DNA of 64,000 bases from Diphasiastrum complanatum. Its lineage: Eukaryota > Streptophyta > Lycopodiopsida > Lycopodiales > Lycopodiaceae. The position numbers were made by a program, and so were the translations under genes. Shown here in pieces: positions 1 through 13,380 of this stretch (the stretch's first letter is position 1; every line of letters starts with the position of its first letter). The DNA is taken from the NCBI GenBank assembly GCA_029204225.1, contig CM055100.1, positions 65,044,550-65,108,549 on the forward strand, in the 5' to 3' direction. The notes below the pieces were generated by a model. The model did not search any database, was not told the origin of the DNA, and worked only from the letters and a program-made list of their open reading frames with translations.

Positions 1-273
1 TTGTCAGGAAGTATGGTTGGATTGCAAAACCCAGTAATGTTTTTTGTAAACCAGTTAGAAGATGTATCAAATGCATATGCGTAGCCTCCCAGATCTGCCC
101 AAAAGAACACATAGAGAAAATGCAAGAAGAGAGACACTAACATGGATGCCATGGTATTATGATTCACCACTCCCTTTCGTGGATGCCTTGCTAACTGGAT
201 GTAGCACTCAAGGAGAGATTTTCTCACTTGAAACTGCAAAAGCAAAAGCATCAATCTTGCTCTCTGAATTGCT

Positions 274-305
<32 letters not shown>

Positions 306-520
306 CATATATTGTGTGTGTGTGTTTTAGGGGGGGGGGGAACATGGAGTATGCATTTATAAGATTCGTCGAGTATTGTGGCTATGATAGTGGCCATGGG
401 AAGTGTGAGACGTGGAAGTATGGGGGGAAGCCCTAGCTTCGAGTGCCTTAAATGGCTCCCAAAGATTTAAATTTTAGTGTCTTTAGAATGCAGATTTTGG
501 AGAGAGAACGACAGATTTTG
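1..520. other. Non-genic stretch
   Basis: No recognisable gene or transposon protein was found. The only open frame here (62-436) runs through a CA/TA/TG microsatellite and resembles no known family. The segment ends where the tandemly duplicated unit begins. Confidence 0.5.
272..340. repeat. Compound microsatellite (CA)n(TA)n(TG)n plus G-run
   Basis: About 11 CA dinucleotides pass into TATATA, then TG repeats, then a run of about ten G. CA, TA and TG in this order can fold back on itself. Simple sequence repeat; no coding role. Confidence 0.95.
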
Positions 521-1202
521 GAGGTGAGAGAAAGGTGGATGCATATTCTGCTCTTGGAGTCAACTCCAAAATACTCACAAAATTTGAGCACTTGGCATTA
601 CCTATAAGGGAAGTCCGGCCCCTACCTAAAGCACTCTTAAAAATTCCTATTAAAAAAAGTTTTTTATTAACTACGTTTGAGGAACCTTACAGTCATCTAT
701 TCATTTCATCAAATGTATATTTAATATATGACATTGTGTGGCATTTAAGCGCTTCAAATTTTTGCAAGAGTGCTTTACGTATGACAACAACAACTTCGTC
801 AAGTGAATTTGGAACTTTCCTTGTGAGAAATGGAAAAAGAATGAAGATGCCTTTGATATTCCCATGGACAACATCTCACATGTGGTGATCTTGGAATCTC
901 ACATCTTAGAGGTGAGAGAAAGGTGGATGCATATTCTGCTCCTGGAGTCAACTCCAAAATACTCACAACATTTGAGCACTTGGCATTAGCTACAGGGGAA
1001 GGCCGGCTCCTACCTAAAGCACTCTTGAAGATTGCTATTAAAAAACATTTTCTATTTTTAACTACGTTTGAGGAACCTTACAATCATCTATTTATAGAAA
1101 AAACATTGACAAATTTATAAGATTCATTTCATCAAATATATATCTAATATATGACGTTTTGTGGCATTTAAGCACCTCAAATTTTTGCAAGAGTGTTTTA
1201 CG

Positions 1203-2712
<1,510 letters not shown>

Positions 2713-2715
<3 letters not shown>

Positions 2716-2900
2716 GTCGTTGGATAGCAACTTGACTTCACCTCTTTTGAATTCAACTCTGACTGTTCCTTCACCTTTGATTGAATGTGATGAGTTGTCT
2801 CCAAGTTGCACAACTCGAGAGTGGGTGAATCACTTATAGTCTTTGAACCAAGTCATGATGGTGAGTCATTTGTTGAGTTGCTCTGGAATCTAGATACTAG
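2713..2900 (-). pseudogene. Copia aspartic protease fragment
   Basis: Read leftward from about 2900 the minus strand encodes a Ty1/copia protease start with YLDSRATQQMT where functional copies have DSGA, so the catalytic motif Asp-Ser-Gly has become Asp-Ser-Arg. After a frameshift comes QLGDNSSHSIKGEGTV, which matches the segment LGDNSTHTIEGEDTV of the better-kept protease at 46757-47122. Coding sequence stops at the TG/GA microsatellite. It is the continuation of the gag fragment immediately upstream on this strand. Confidence 0.75.
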
Positions 2901-3788
2901 GAATCGATATCCTATTGTTCTCCAACTTTGGTCATGAATAGTTGCTGCATTGTGTGCTTGTTGTTGGAACTGCTTCTTCTTTTTGTTGTTGTACTCCAAA
3001 GTTTGGCAGTCCTTGATATCATGACTAGTCCTCTTACAGTGTCTGCAGAAAAGTTTCTGCACTAGTTGGAATGATGAAGAGCTTAAATTCGATCCCAAAC
3101 CAGAATTTGGTCTAGTCTGCATGTTGCTCTTCTTGTCAATATAACCTGACTTTGTAGATCTCTTGGATCTAAACTTCTGATATTTGAATATAGAGCTTGA
3201 GGATCCGATCCTAAGCTCGGTGAGGATGAAAATCTTCTGATCTCCTCTTGTAGGAGCAGCAAAATTACTCTTGATAGAGTGAGGTGCTCCTGGGTCAAAA
3301 TTGCCATGATCCAATTTTTGTAGGCTTTAGATAGACTCGATAATAGAGTCATAAGAGCATCAGAATCTTCTATGACTGAGCCAATTGCAGTCATTTGCTC
3401 CATAAGATTTTTGAAAATCTTGAGGTGACTCAAAACACTCTCTACGTCAGACATTTTTCAGGGTGAAGAATTTCTTCCTCAAGTGTAACTTGGAAGTCAC
3501 ATCCCTGAAATTATAGAAGGTTGCTAGGATGTCCCATGCATCCTTAGCAGTCTGAGCAACACGTATGTGGCTGGTCTGAGTATCCTTAATGTTGAGGGTG
3601 ATCATGGCAAATGCTTTGCCATCTCTCAGTCTCCACTTGGTGTTGATGGCTGCATCTCCTTCTGGTTTGAGCTCTATGCCATCAACAATGTCCCACAGTT
3701 CTTTGGCTAGTAGTATAATCTTCATCGTGAATTTCCAGAGATGGTAGTTATCTCCATCGAGTTTGTCAATGAGAGATGATGGATCCAT
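2901..3788 (-). pseudogene. Copia gag remnant (UBN2-type gag with zinc knuckle)
   Basis: The minus strand from 3788 opens with MDPSSLIDKLDGDNYHLWKF, the N-terminus of a plant copia gag (DUF4219/UBN2 type). Downstream frames give NWIMAILTQEHLTLSRVI and then a CX2CX4HX4C knuckle, CRHCKRTSHDIKDC. Two frame changes, near 3450 and near 3310, break it into three overlapping frames, so no full Gag can be made. A primer-binding site and an LTR edge lie directly upstream, confirming orientation. It packages element RNA in intact relatives; here it is dead. Confidence 0.85.
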
Positions 3789-3919
3789 TCTGGATAAACG
3801 AGATCGTTGGTAGAAACAATGATTGTTGAAATGTTGTTGGGTGCGCGTTATCTAGAAAGACGTTTTGATAGAAACAAGACTGATAGTCCGTAGTAGAAAT
3901 GCAAATTATTGATATGCTC

Positions 3920-3931
3920 GCTCTGATACCA
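3920..3931 (-). other. Retrotransposon primer-binding site (tRNA-iMet type)
   Basis: The minus strand reads TGGTATCAGAGC, the usual plant copia site complementary to the 3' end of initiator tRNA-Met. It lies 130 bp upstream of the gag start and directly after an LTR edge ending in TTTTTGACA. Confidence 0.85.
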
Positions 3932-4860
3932 TGTCAAAAATCGAGAGGACAGGTAGCAGAAGCTTGAGCGTGGTCATGTAGGAATGAAAACGCAACAGTT
4001 AGCAGCAAAAATATTCAAGATGAATGATTTATACAAAATTGCGCAAGTGAACAATACAATAGTGAGACATAAAATTGCACTCTGATTAATATCAATAGTG
4101 AGTACAATGGCTTGAAATAATAACTTCAACTTGTTGAGCATGATAACATTGGCTACAAAAGAACTCTAATTAATGTAAAACCAAAACTTACATAGCTTGA
4201 TTCAGCTAGAATATATTTACAAGTGTCTTCAAAAAATATCTTACAAGCATTGAATGTTATTTACACCAGTCTTCGTATATGTACAAAGTGGGTAACTGCC
4301 CTTGAGATATTTAGCGGCCAACTATTTTTCGGATTGATGATTAGTTGGCGACGTCGGTTTGCCACTGTTAAAAACTCGAAAAAACCAAAGGTGCCCTTGA
4401 ATAGAGAAAGCATGTCAATCCCAAAGGTGCCTCTAAAGTGAAGGCATAGAAATGAAGAAAAAACCCGAAGATGCCTTCAAAATGGATTTCGGTCATAGTG
4501 TCGCATTTTTCTCGAAGGTGCAAAAAATGCGAGGAAGGCGAGAAATGTGAAGGTAGGCCTGAAATTGATTGCAAGGCATTCTGGCCACTGTGTCGCATTT
4601 TTTCCGAAGGTGCGAAAAATGCGAAGAAGGCAAGAAATGCGAGAAACCCGAAGGTAGGCCTGAAATAGATTTCAAGGCATTCTGGCCACTATGTCGCATG
4701 TTTTCCGAAGGTGCGAAAAATGCAAAGAAGGTGAAATAGACGAAGGTGCCTAGAAATGGTTAAGGCACAAAAAATCCCGAAGGGGTGAAAAAGGTGAAGG
4801 TGCCTAAAAAATGGTTAAGGCACAAAATCGAAGAGTGGAAAAATGCAAAGGTCCAAAACA
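3932..4860 (-). repeat. 5' LTR of the minus-strand copia remnant (outer end unresolved)
   Basis: On the plus strand the LTR starts TGTCAAAAATCGAGAGG immediately beside the primer-binding site. It contains no coding sequence and includes the minisatellite at 4480-4780. The outer terminus is not certain: no matching inverted TGTCA end was found before about 4860, and no second LTR copy survives. Confidence 0.55.
4480..4780. repeat. Minisatellite, about 3 copies of a 95-101-bp unit
   Basis: Each unit carries TCTGGCCACTNTGTCGCAT, CCGAAGGTGCGAAAAATGC and GAAGGTAGGCCTGAAAT. Copies start near 4483, 4579 and 4680; the third degenerates into a GAAGGTGCCTAGAAATGG repeat that is echoed near 4797. The parallel minus-strand open frames (4368-4699) are by-products of the repeat. 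Confidence 0.85.
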
Positions 4861-5380
4861 TGTAGTCTCCTTTGGCTGTTTTCAGGATGCTCATTACTTG
4901 AACGACTTGTTAAGGCTGATCATAGTAAATCTAACAACTTTTGGTCTCGGGTGAAGAGAGAGTGCAATACAAGCAAACTTGGCAAATCTCAAATTTGACT
5001 CAAAAACTCAAGTAGATTATAATTGGTAATGAGAGTAACTCGTGATCCTTGCTTACATCCTATTGGACCCCAAATTCTAGCCTCTCTAATTCTATTGGAT
5101 GAGTGATGCATCCATCTTTTAATTTTATTGGACCCTTCATAAGGATTTCTCAATTTGGATTGGACCCTTTGACCTTTGCCAACACTTTGACTTGATCACT
5201 CCTCAAATTACATCTAAACAAGTGTCACAAGCCTAACTAGCTTGAGTTTGCATCATGAACTACTTTTGGCCAAACTGTGGCTTTACATGTGGAATTAATT
5301 ATTTTGCCATCTTTGCCAATTTTGGCCCTATCAAAGATCTATACCAAGATGCTTGACATAAAAAACTTAGCAAACCCCCA
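4861..5380. other. Non-genic stretch
   Basis: No protein family was recognised. A sub-repeat is visible around CTATTGGACCC, TCTATTGGATGAG and TTATTGGACCC (5070-5150), a local degenerate duplication. Confidence 0.4.
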
Positions 5381-5399
5381 AAGCTGATAGATAACTTTT

Positions 5400-5587
5400 T
5401 ATAATTTTCACAACAAGAAGGTTTGGTCTATGTCATACCTAGGTCCATTGGTGTATCAACTAATTTGCAATCAAACATGTGAAATTTCCTTAGAACATTC
5501 TCTAGATATTTCAGCTGGCTAAGATAAATTTTCTTTTGTAGTCTATCTCTAATAATGTACATTCCTAAAAGCGAATGAACAGTGCCT
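5400..5587 (-). pseudogene. Copia reverse transcriptase C-terminal fragment
   Basis: The minus strand from 5587 encodes FDMNDLGTVHSLLGMYIIRD followed by KIYLSQLKYLENVLRKF and then SKLVDTPM-like sequence. This is the conserved block after the YVDD motif of copia reverse transcriptase (compare FEITDLGEARCYLGL in the copia at 11230-11679). It is cut exactly at the edge of the LTR remnant starting at 5588, which suggests insertion there. Confidence 0.7.
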
Positions 5588-6453
5588 AAGTCATTCATGT
5601 CGAATTTGTTGGAAAGATGTGATAATGCAATAACGACAAGTCGAATGTAGTAAACGACTTATCGAGCACAGCAGAATGAAACCTGCTTTCCTAATGCATG
5701 ACTACACCTATCAATATTGAACAAAATATAATGAGAAAAGCATCATGTTCAATCTTATAGTAACTAACTTTGAAATCGTTAGTACTACAGTGATTATGTA
5801 GCCAAACAAAGTATTGAATTATCAGGTAAAAACAATATGAGATTATCAGCTACAAAAACAATCACAAAGATGCGTACATTCTGACATATTCTTGAATGCA
5901 ATAAAGAATAGATTGATTCAGCATAAACAGATGATGATGAGCACAAGACAAACAGTAAGTGCTAATAGCAAAACTCGAAAATGAACTAGACTAAAGAACT
6001 GAGCTAGAATGCTCAAGAGTGTTCAAGCTTGAAAGCTTGAGAGAGCTACTACGCTATTTGAATTATTGCTTGAATTAAACTGATAGATGTATGAACAACT
6101 ATTTACACTAAGCAATTGTGACAACGTCTAGTAGTAGAACAACTAATTAGGTCGCAGATCATATTGGCCAGTGGGCCATATTGAGCTAACATCCATCCAG
6201 TTAGTACTTCTTGGAAATTTACTTGCTAGACTGTTAGGGCAAGTCTTTAGCCTCAATTCAAGTGGAACAAAAAGTTGTCTTTCACCTGATAAGATTGTCG
6301 GATGATGTCTGATAAAGTTTGTCGGATGATGTCCGATATGCCGGAGCCACCTATGAGTGATTCCCAAGTATTTCTGCAGATTGTGTAGAAACATGCATAA
6401 AACTACAGAACTGGATAATAAGTGGATCTTGATGAAAATCAATGGATTTTTGA
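5588..6453 (-). repeat. Copia LTR remnant (same family as the 48178-49174 LTR)
   Basis: It begins TGTTGGAAAGATGTG, like the LTR at 48178 (TGTTGGAAAGAGGTG). Collinear matches follow: TTAGTACTACAGTGATTA, GATAGATTGATTCAG, AGCTAGAATGCTCAAGAGTG and CATATTGGCCAGTGGGCCAT. Towards the right end it diverges, so the outer TCCAACA terminus is missing. A 24-bp unit with TCGGATGATGTC is duplicated at 6297-6345. No internal element sequence adjoins it: a solo or truncated LTR. Confidence 0.75.
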
Positions 6454-6639
6454 CAATTTTCTGTGATTTTTCACCTAAAATTGAAAATTTTGGCCTGGAA
6501 TTTATCATTGATAATGATCTAGTACGTTTTTCAAATTGTACTTGCTATTTAACACTCATTATTTATTAGATCTAATGATTGCATGTCGGTTGAAAAGTCA
6601 AAAGGGTGGGTGTTTAGATAGTGATTTTTAGCCAAAATG

Positions 6640-7695
6640 TGGGGTTTTTGGACTAGAGATGGGCTATAGAATCCATAATTGACTGAACTAAGAACTTATA
6701 GTGCTTGCATGTAGTGGATGTTTTTTTTATGGTTTTTGGACTAATTTGGAGATTTTCATAAAATTCACAGCCAATATTTTGCATGCTCATTTTCAAAGGT
6801 GTAATTAAGTTGTCCTAAGGCTGTCATGAATTTTGGTTAGGATTGTATAACATTAAGGGTCTAAAAAAAATAGTGTATTTTTTAGGACATTTGAGCATGA
6901 ATACCTATCAAATGGTGGTTTGAACCTGTTGGATCTTGTTACAAGCTTGAAGATATGATGGATTTCCTCTGATTTGAGCCATCATGCATCCAATTTGGTT
7001 GTGTGAGGCTTAGGCATCATTATGTTGAAGTTTTGTTTTGCATGATCTGAGCCTATGATTGCTTGCTGGACCTGATAGAAGCCTCTATGCCTCTCTAATG
7101 AACCTTAGAAGAGTGCTTGTAACCTCTGATTGGATGCATACTGGGATGGAGATGGATTTTTGGATTTATCGCCTTGAAAAAGTGCGGCCTCCTACTTGTT
7201 TTTTGGTCAGTTATAGATCACACGTGTGAAGCCTAGGTGGCAGGGTCCTATAGAGAAAGTTATGGCTATCGGAAGTTTGGCAATTTTTGAATTAAAGTTT
7301 GCAAATTTTTCATAATGTTCTGATGCATGCATGCATGTAACTCAGTGTAGTATTTTTTTGTTGTTGAAAATGTATGGATAGACCTGTATGCATGTTTGGA
7401 TACATAGTACATGGGTGTTCAATAGATTGATCAGAGAAAATTTCATGCATGAAGCTATTTTTAACAATTCTAGTTCAAAAAGCTAATTTCCCAGTTAGGC
7501 AATTTACGTAAAAAAAAATTGATTTTTTTTAGAATTCATTGCATGTCATATCTGATTCATGTCGGATGTTTCAGAATCCTTTCAAAATGTGATGGTAACT
7601 GTGAAACTGCTAAGTCGATGCTTTAGATCGATTTTCATAGTTTAGGTCCATATCGAACGGAATTTGAAAATCCCAGTTTACGTAAAGTTTGAAGT
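6640..7695 (+). repeat. Interspersed repeat R1, copy 1
   Basis: About 1.05 kb is collinear with 39440-40668 in the same orientation. Shared landmarks are TTTGAGCATGAATACCT, CTTGTTACAAGCTT, GCCATCATGCATCCAATTTGG, GATTGCTTGCTGGACCTG, CACGTGTGAAGCCTAGGTG and GTTCTGATGCATGCATG. There is no coding capacity. Size and the nearby gypsy RT remnant suggest an LTR, but termini are not resolved. Confidence 0.8.
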
Positions 7696-8429
7696 AACTA
7701 TGGATGTTTTAGATTTATTCAGATTCATTGGTTATTGATCAAACAGAAATTGCTTGTAAAGTGAATGATCTTACTGAGTTCAAATCAGTCAGTTTTTAAT
7801 ATCATTGTTCCTTTCACTAGTGGTTGAATATTTTTGGAAATCTGTCAACTAATAAGAAACATTTCTTGTTTTTTGAGATCACTAAAGACCAAGAATAATG
7901 TAAATCTTATTGAAACAATTTCTATGCTGATCCATAAGAGAATTTGCCAATAATTAAAAATGAACATCAAACTTGTCTGGTTGATTTGTAAGATATGAAG
8001 TTTGAGGGGTAGTGGATTGGTTGACCCAGTCGATTAGTTTTGTTAATCTACTTTTAATTCCTGAAGTATAACTGATAGCAAATGAGAATAACAATCGAGA
8101 ATTAATTAAGAAGATTGCCTCTGAAAATTTGGATTTCTTTTTCCCAGTATTAATTAGAATTTTGAGAAATCAAAGATTCTAAGAGAAAAGTGAGTGGCAA
8201 GTCGGATTATCCATTTATGGAATCATCTCTGTTTAGCAATTGGATTCGGATCTTGGGATGGTAGATGAAATATGTTCTATATAGGAATCTAGTAATTTGG
8301 ATTCTTTTTGTCGCATTATAGAGTGTTTCTTTATAATGACTAAGACAACCAAGAGAAATTCTAACATATAAAAAAAGTAATTTTTTTTTACCGATTCTGA
8401 AATAGGTATTGGATATCTAGGACAGTATG
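7696..8429. other. Non-genic AT-rich stretch
   Basis: No recognisable protein. It could be decayed internal sequence of a gypsy element lying between repeat R1 and the RT remnant that follows, but no motif proves this. Confidence 0.35.
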
Positions 8430-8620
8430 GTATTCGGTTTTGTTGAGATCCATGTTCCTTTTGGAATAATGAATGCAGTTGAGACATTTTATTTGTACTT
8501 GAATGATCATTTTCATCTCGTCCATGCTGGGGTACAATGTGGAGTGGTATTCTTTGAGTAACACTTGAGGAGCATGAGGGATTTCAATAGTTAGATGTAT
8601 CTCCCGGACTTGGTTGTGAT
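8430..8620 (+). pseudogene. Very decayed gypsy reverse transcriptase fragment
   Basis: Plus-strand frames give HVPFGIMNAVETFYLYLNDH, resembling the [19 protein letters not shown] block of the gypsy RT at 32188-32916. TLEEHEGF follows in another frame, matching TLEEHEEH. Several indels separate these pieces. The call rests on two short motifs in the right order and spacing. Confidence 0.45.
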
Positions 8621-9876
8621 TCTGATCCTATAGTTTGGATATAGGATTGCCAAATAGTCATGGGTATTTTGGAAAATAATGAGATATAGATCAATCTCAA
8701 ATGGTATTTCATTATTTACAAAATCTAGAAGCCCTGAAATCTATTTCTCTACTATGTTAAACCTCAACTCTTTAGAAATTTCTTATAGAAAAAAATACGA
8801 GACAATTGGATTGAGATTCATATAATTCCTTCTAGTGTAGAGCTTGGTTCTGAAGGACTGTTATAGCTATATGAAATTATACTTCCATACAATGGTGAAT
8901 ATAGCTCAGAATCAATTGACGTTTTTTAATGATTAAGAAAATATAGACTTCTAGACTCAAATGTTAATCTCTATTTGATAGTTGATTATTGAGATGTAAT
9001 ATTTCTATCACTCGGGATAAGATATTTTGAGGAAATAGTCTGGTGTGTAATAGTATTGGAAACTAATTACTGACTTTTTCAAATCTTTGATATCTTATAT
9101 GTTGTCTCCTAAGAACTTTTTCATTGAAATTATGGGATTTATTTTAAAAGGGAGAGAAGAAAAGATAGAAATAGGACTTTTGATGAATCACCTAGTTGCA
9201 TAAATTTTTGAAAAAAAATCCAGTATTTGTGCAAAGATAGAACTATCCAGTTAAAATGGAGGAACTCTCTAGTGATCGTTTTGAATAATCTAAAACTAGA
9301 GGAGTTTTGAGGATATTGGGCTGTTAGATATTCATGATTATGGAAAGTAGCGGTTCACTGATTGTTGCCAAGTACCATTTTGTTATGGATTGGATCAGAG
9401 GAATAAAGCTTTAATCCTAACCTTATGTCCAAAGATGTCTGTATAAGTTAGCCTTGTTGGGAAATCTCCACTCTGATAAAGGTGCAATGGGTATTCAGAC
9501 ACGAATTGTTTCATCCTCTGATACCCGTTGTTGAGATTCTCACGTAAAGAAATCTAGATGGAATTCGATTCTATCCTCGTGTATACTACCCTCTGTGACA
9601 AGATCTACAATCCTCCAAAGTGAGGACAGACACTGTTGTCCTATGTAGAATTTACTTATGCATTCGACAAGGTAAAAACCAGTGTGAGGAATAAGATTGA
9701 AACCAACTGATTACAAACATACAACTATCAGACAATTAAGCATTTGATCATGTTCAAGACAACAAACTCTTCTGCATAAAACATCTATTGCATTATCAGA
9801 GAACTCCTTAAGCGCTGTTGTAACAGACACCACAACGCATCGGCACGAAAGAAACTTTGTCTTTCACGAATCAAAA
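8621..9876. other. Non-genic stretch
   Basis: AT-rich sequence with no recognisable gene. The part from about 9470 may include 3' LTR or flanking sequence of the minus-strand copia that begins next to it, because it follows that element's RNase H end on the minus strand. Confidence 0.35.
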
Positions 9877-10246
9877 CTTGTCGTGCTTACTAGCGGACTT
9901 CTTGAACCTTTTTCTTGTTGGCTACACAGTGCTCAGCTTACATTGGTATATTGCCAATCTACTAGAACTGCATTATTAATAATCAGGATCTACATGTATG
10001 TAGAGAGGAGACACGATTAGCAATCAGGAGATTACAAAAATGGCTGATTAGGCACGTCCCAACGGTATCCTGTCAATCTCCAGAGGATGATGTCCTCCTA
10101 GTACTTCCGCGATCTCATCTTTCCTTTCACGAGTAGAGATCCGTCGTCGCTTGGGTCGTCATGTCTTCTTGTGCCTTTGGCTTTTTTATTAGGTCGCCTT
10201 GGGTCCATGAACCTTTTATCTTCGTGTTCGTGTTCGTGCTCGTTTG
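9877..10246 (-). repeat. 3' segment of copia C, copy 1 of a duplicated block
   Basis: Collinear with 12972-13380. Shared landmarks are CTTACTAGCGGACTTCTTGAACC, AGCAATCAGGAGATTACAA, TTAGGCACGTCCCAACGG and AGGTCGCCTTGGGTCCA. It lies just after the RNase H end on the minus strand, so it is 3' untranslated or LTR sequence of the element. The hexamer TTCGTG array has 3-4 units here against about 11 in the other copy. Confidence 0.8.
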
Positions 10247-11143
10247 ACCGTTGCCTTCATGTCTTCGGTCCTCGAAGATTTTCTGTTCACGACCATGCAG
10301 CTCCTTTGTTTCTCTTCTGCCTTGAGCTCTAAAGCTATCATAGCTTTGTGGCCAGAAACAATTTGTTTCTTCAGCTCCCTCTCAAAGCACGGTAGCTTTA
10401 TAACTCCCAGACTCTTCCTCTGCCTATTGAACAAACCTTTGTCTAGGGCCTTGGTGAAGATGTCCGCCACCATTTGCTTCGTGCCAATGAAGCTGGTCTT
10501 CAATTCCCTTCTAGTGACCAGGTCTCTTATCAAGTAATACTTGATTGCAATGTGTTTTGTCCTTGAGTGAAACACGAGATTCTTCGTCAGGTGAATTGTA
10601 GAAGTATTGTCCATCTGCAAAATCAGTGACTATTGGTTGGTTTCACCCAGTCCGTTGTCTCAGCCATGTGATTTTGTTGGCCATCTTCGCAGCTGCAACA
10701 TATTATGCTTCACAGGATGATTGAACTATAGTGGTCAGCTTCTTGCTGACTCAGAAAATTGTTGCGCCTGTTGCAATGGTGCGACCTCCCGAGACACCTT
10801 TACAATCGTCCTTGAGAGATGTCCAACTAGCATCACTATAGGAGTGCATCTGAAAACCTGCATCATGAGAATAACATAGCCCATAATCCTTCGTCTACTG
10901 AAGGTACTTTAAGATTTGCTTTGTGATCTTCCTATGTGCTAAGCCTAGATTTGTGCTGAATTGACTCATTTTGAGCATGGCATAAGCAATGTTGAGGTGT
11001 GTGTTGTCTGCTAGATACATCAAAGATCTGATCAGCCTCCTGTAGGCATGTGTTGCATCATCTCCTACTCTTCTTCTGTCTTTGAACAATCTTTTTTCTT
11101 CAGGACTGTCCCTGCAAGCATTGAGATATTTGCCCCTTTGCAA
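10216..11143 (-). pseudogene. Copia RNase H region (copia C)
   Basis: Minus-strand frames at 10895-11143 encode YRRLIRSLMYLADNTHLNIA and SQFSTNLGLAHRKITKQILK, the conserved link between RT and RNase H. The frame at 10216-10620 encodes MDNTSTIHLTKNLVFHSRTK and IFTKALDKGLFNRQRKSLGV, the C-terminal RNase H block. The 10621-10894 stretch between them has lost its frame. The C-terminus runs into an Arg-Thr repeat from the hexamer array. It degrades the RNA template in active relatives; broken here. Confidence 0.85.
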
Positions 11144-11229
11144 TCTGTCATCCCAAAATCATCTAGGATTTTTTGGGTGTACCTTGACTTATGAAGGTAT
11201 AGCTTTCCTTTGTCATAGTCATGATCAAT

Positions 11230-11679
11230 CTACAAGCCTAGATAACATCTGGCTTCTCCTAGGTCTGTTATCTCAAAATGTTTCAAGATTTCATTCTTCA
11301 CTCCTATAATCAGGCCTTCGCTTCTACATAGTATCAGGGTGTCGTCCACATACACAGCAGCAATGATGATCTTCCCATTTGTGATTCTCACATAAACATT
11401 AGAATCAGCTATCAATGGCTCGAATCCTAAGGATCTTAGGGCTTGAGCTTTCTTCTTATACCATTGTCGTGCTGATTGCTTCAGACCATAGATACTCCTG
11501 TGCATTTGGCATGCATAGGTAGGAAGTGATTCGGAGATACAACCTGGAGGTTGATCCATGTAGACTTCTTTGTCTAATTTGCCATGTAGGAATGTTGTCT
11601 TCTCATCAACGATGTGAATCTTGAGGTCGTATGCAGCTGCATATGCAAATAGTAGGCGTAAGGAAGCATGTTTCACCAC
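11230..11679 (-). pseudogene. Copia reverse transcriptase core (copia C)
   Basis: A 149-codon minus-strand frame carries the copia RT blocks KIHIVDEKTTFLHGKLDKEV, YMDQPPGC, SIYGLKQSARQWY and the catalytic AAVYVDDTLIL with YVDD intact. It then has FEITDLGEARCYLGL. The frame breaks on both sides, and 11144-11229 and 11680-11806 hold out-of-frame remains. Part of the polyprotein region read from 12990 to 10216. Confidence 0.9.
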
Positions 11680-12334
11680 TGGAGAGAAGGTCTCAGTGTA
11701 TCGATGTCGTACTTATGAGAAAACCCCTTTGCTACAAGTATAGCCTTGTATCTTGAAACATCTCCATTCGGTTCATACGTGAGTTTGTAAACCCATTTGC
11801 ATTGCACTATTTTTGTTTCTCTGGAACTAGTGGTTGCAATGTCCATACCTCATTCTTCTTCATGGATTCAATTTCTTCATTCATGGCTTGGATCCATTTG
11901 TCCTTCTCTAAACTGTCGTTGGCTTTCTCGAATGTTTGTGTTTTGCCACTGAATCCACAAAATTCTTCGGATGTAGAAGTCGAGCTACCTGGCACAAATC
12001 TTGTTGGCGCTCTTCGCTCTCTCGTTGATCTCTTGGGAGATTCTTCTGGCACTACAATGCTCTTGTCTTTGTCTCTTTGGCTAGATATAAAACCATCTCG
12101 GTTTATAGGAGTTCTAGTAGCGGGCAGACTTGCAAACCTTTCTTCGTCTGATTCGTCGCTTAGCTTATGTGGAGCTCGAACATCTTCGTTTGAATTTTTG
12201 GGTTCTGCTCCCTCTATCATGGTTGGCAGGTCATAATACTGCTTCCCTAGGACTTCATAGCTGGCAGAATCATTGTCGACCATTGTTCTGGTCTCATCAA
12301 ACTTGACGTCTCTGACAGTCGTCATTAGAATCAT
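11680..12334 (-). pseudogene. Copia integrase C-terminus to RT N-terminus linker (copia C)
   Basis: The minus-strand frame 11807-12334 includes RSTRERRAPTRFVPG, the basic linker typical of copia between integrase and RT. EKDKWIQAMNEEIESMKKNE follows, the first RT block (WxxAMxEEIxSxxxN). Beyond position 11800 the sequence for the K-W-V-Y-K block is shifted in frame. Confidence 0.85.
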
Positions 12335-12339
12335 TTATG

Positions 12340-12990
12340 ACATGTAAATCTTGTAGTATAATGAATGGTTGAGTTATCCTAATTTGACTTTCTCGTCGAG
12401 CTTCTTTTGAAGCTTATCAAAAATATGTGCATAAGCTGCACAACCAAAAATCCGAACATGTGTCAGATTGGGTTTTCTACCCCACCATAGTTCGTGTGGT
12501 GTCATGTGAGGAACACCTAATTTGTCTATCCTGTTCTAAATGTAGGCAGCTATAGCTATTGCTTCAGCCCATAGCACTCTTGGTGCCTTTGAATAGGCCA
12601 TCATGCACCTTGAGGCTTCCATGAGAGTCCTATTCTTTCTTTCAGCAACACCATTGTGTTTCGGTGTATAGGATGATGTCCTTCTGTGAAGGATTTCTCA
12701 ATCATTGCGAAAATCAGTGAATCGGTTTGAAATATACTCTCCACCACGATCTGTTCTGATCTGCTTCACCTTGTTTCTTGTGCATCTTTATGTCCAGTTC
12801 ACATATTCAGTGAACTTGTCGAATGCCTCTTATTTGTTGTGAATGAAGTAGACTCAGGCGAACTTACCGTAGTCGTCAATGAAGGTTATATCGTACTTCG
12901 AGCCTCCTACTAATATCACATCAAAAGTTCCACAGATGGCCGAATGTACCAGCTCCAGAATCTTTTTTGTGTCGCACTTACTAGCGGACT
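12340..12990 (-). pseudogene. Copia integrase core remnant (copia C)
   Basis: The minus strand contains pieces of copia integrase: KKILELVHSAICG, the YDITFIDDYGKF strand with the first catalytic Asp, an RTDRGGEYISNRF-like strand with the second Asp, and the RNRTLMEASRCMMAYSKAPR helix region with NGVAE-type sequence. Several frameshifts interrupt it. Its upstream end, near 12976, is fused directly to a duplicated copy of the element's own 3' segment instead of to gag and protease. Confidence 0.75.
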
Positions 12991-13380
12991 TCTTGAACCT
13001 TTTGCTTGCTGGCTACACAGTGCTCAGCTTACATTGGTATATTGCCAATCTACTACAACTGCATTATTAATAATAAGGATCTACATGTACGTAGAGAGGA
13101 GGACATGATTAGCAATCAGGAGATTACAAGAACAGCTGGTTAGGCACGTCCCAACGGCATCCTATCAGTCTTCGGAGGATGACATCCTCCTAGTACTTCC
13201 GCGATCTCATCTGTCCTTTCACGCGTGGAGATCCATCGTCATTTGGATCTTCATGTTGTCTTGTGCCTTTGGCTTTGTCATTAGGTCGCCTTGGGTCCAC
13301 GAACCTTTTATCTTCGTGTTCATGTTTGTGTTCATGTTCGTGTTTGTATTCATGTTTGTGTTCGTGTTCGTGTTCGTCAT
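12972..13380 (-). repeat. 3' segment of copia C, copy 2 (left part)
   Basis: Second copy of the 9877-10246 block, about 90 percent alike by eye, ending in an expanded TTCGTG/TTCATG hexamer array at about 13313-13378. Its continuation (RNase H tail) resumes at 14493. The two halves were separated by the 13383-14490 insertion. Confidence 0.85.
13313..13378. repeat. Hexamer minisatellite (TTCGTG/TTCATG)n
   Basis: About eleven 6-bp units with C/T and G/A variants. On the minus strand this gives an Asn-Thr/Asn-Met repeat. The paralogous site at 10222-10240 has only three to four units, so the array expanded after the duplication. Confidence 0.9.
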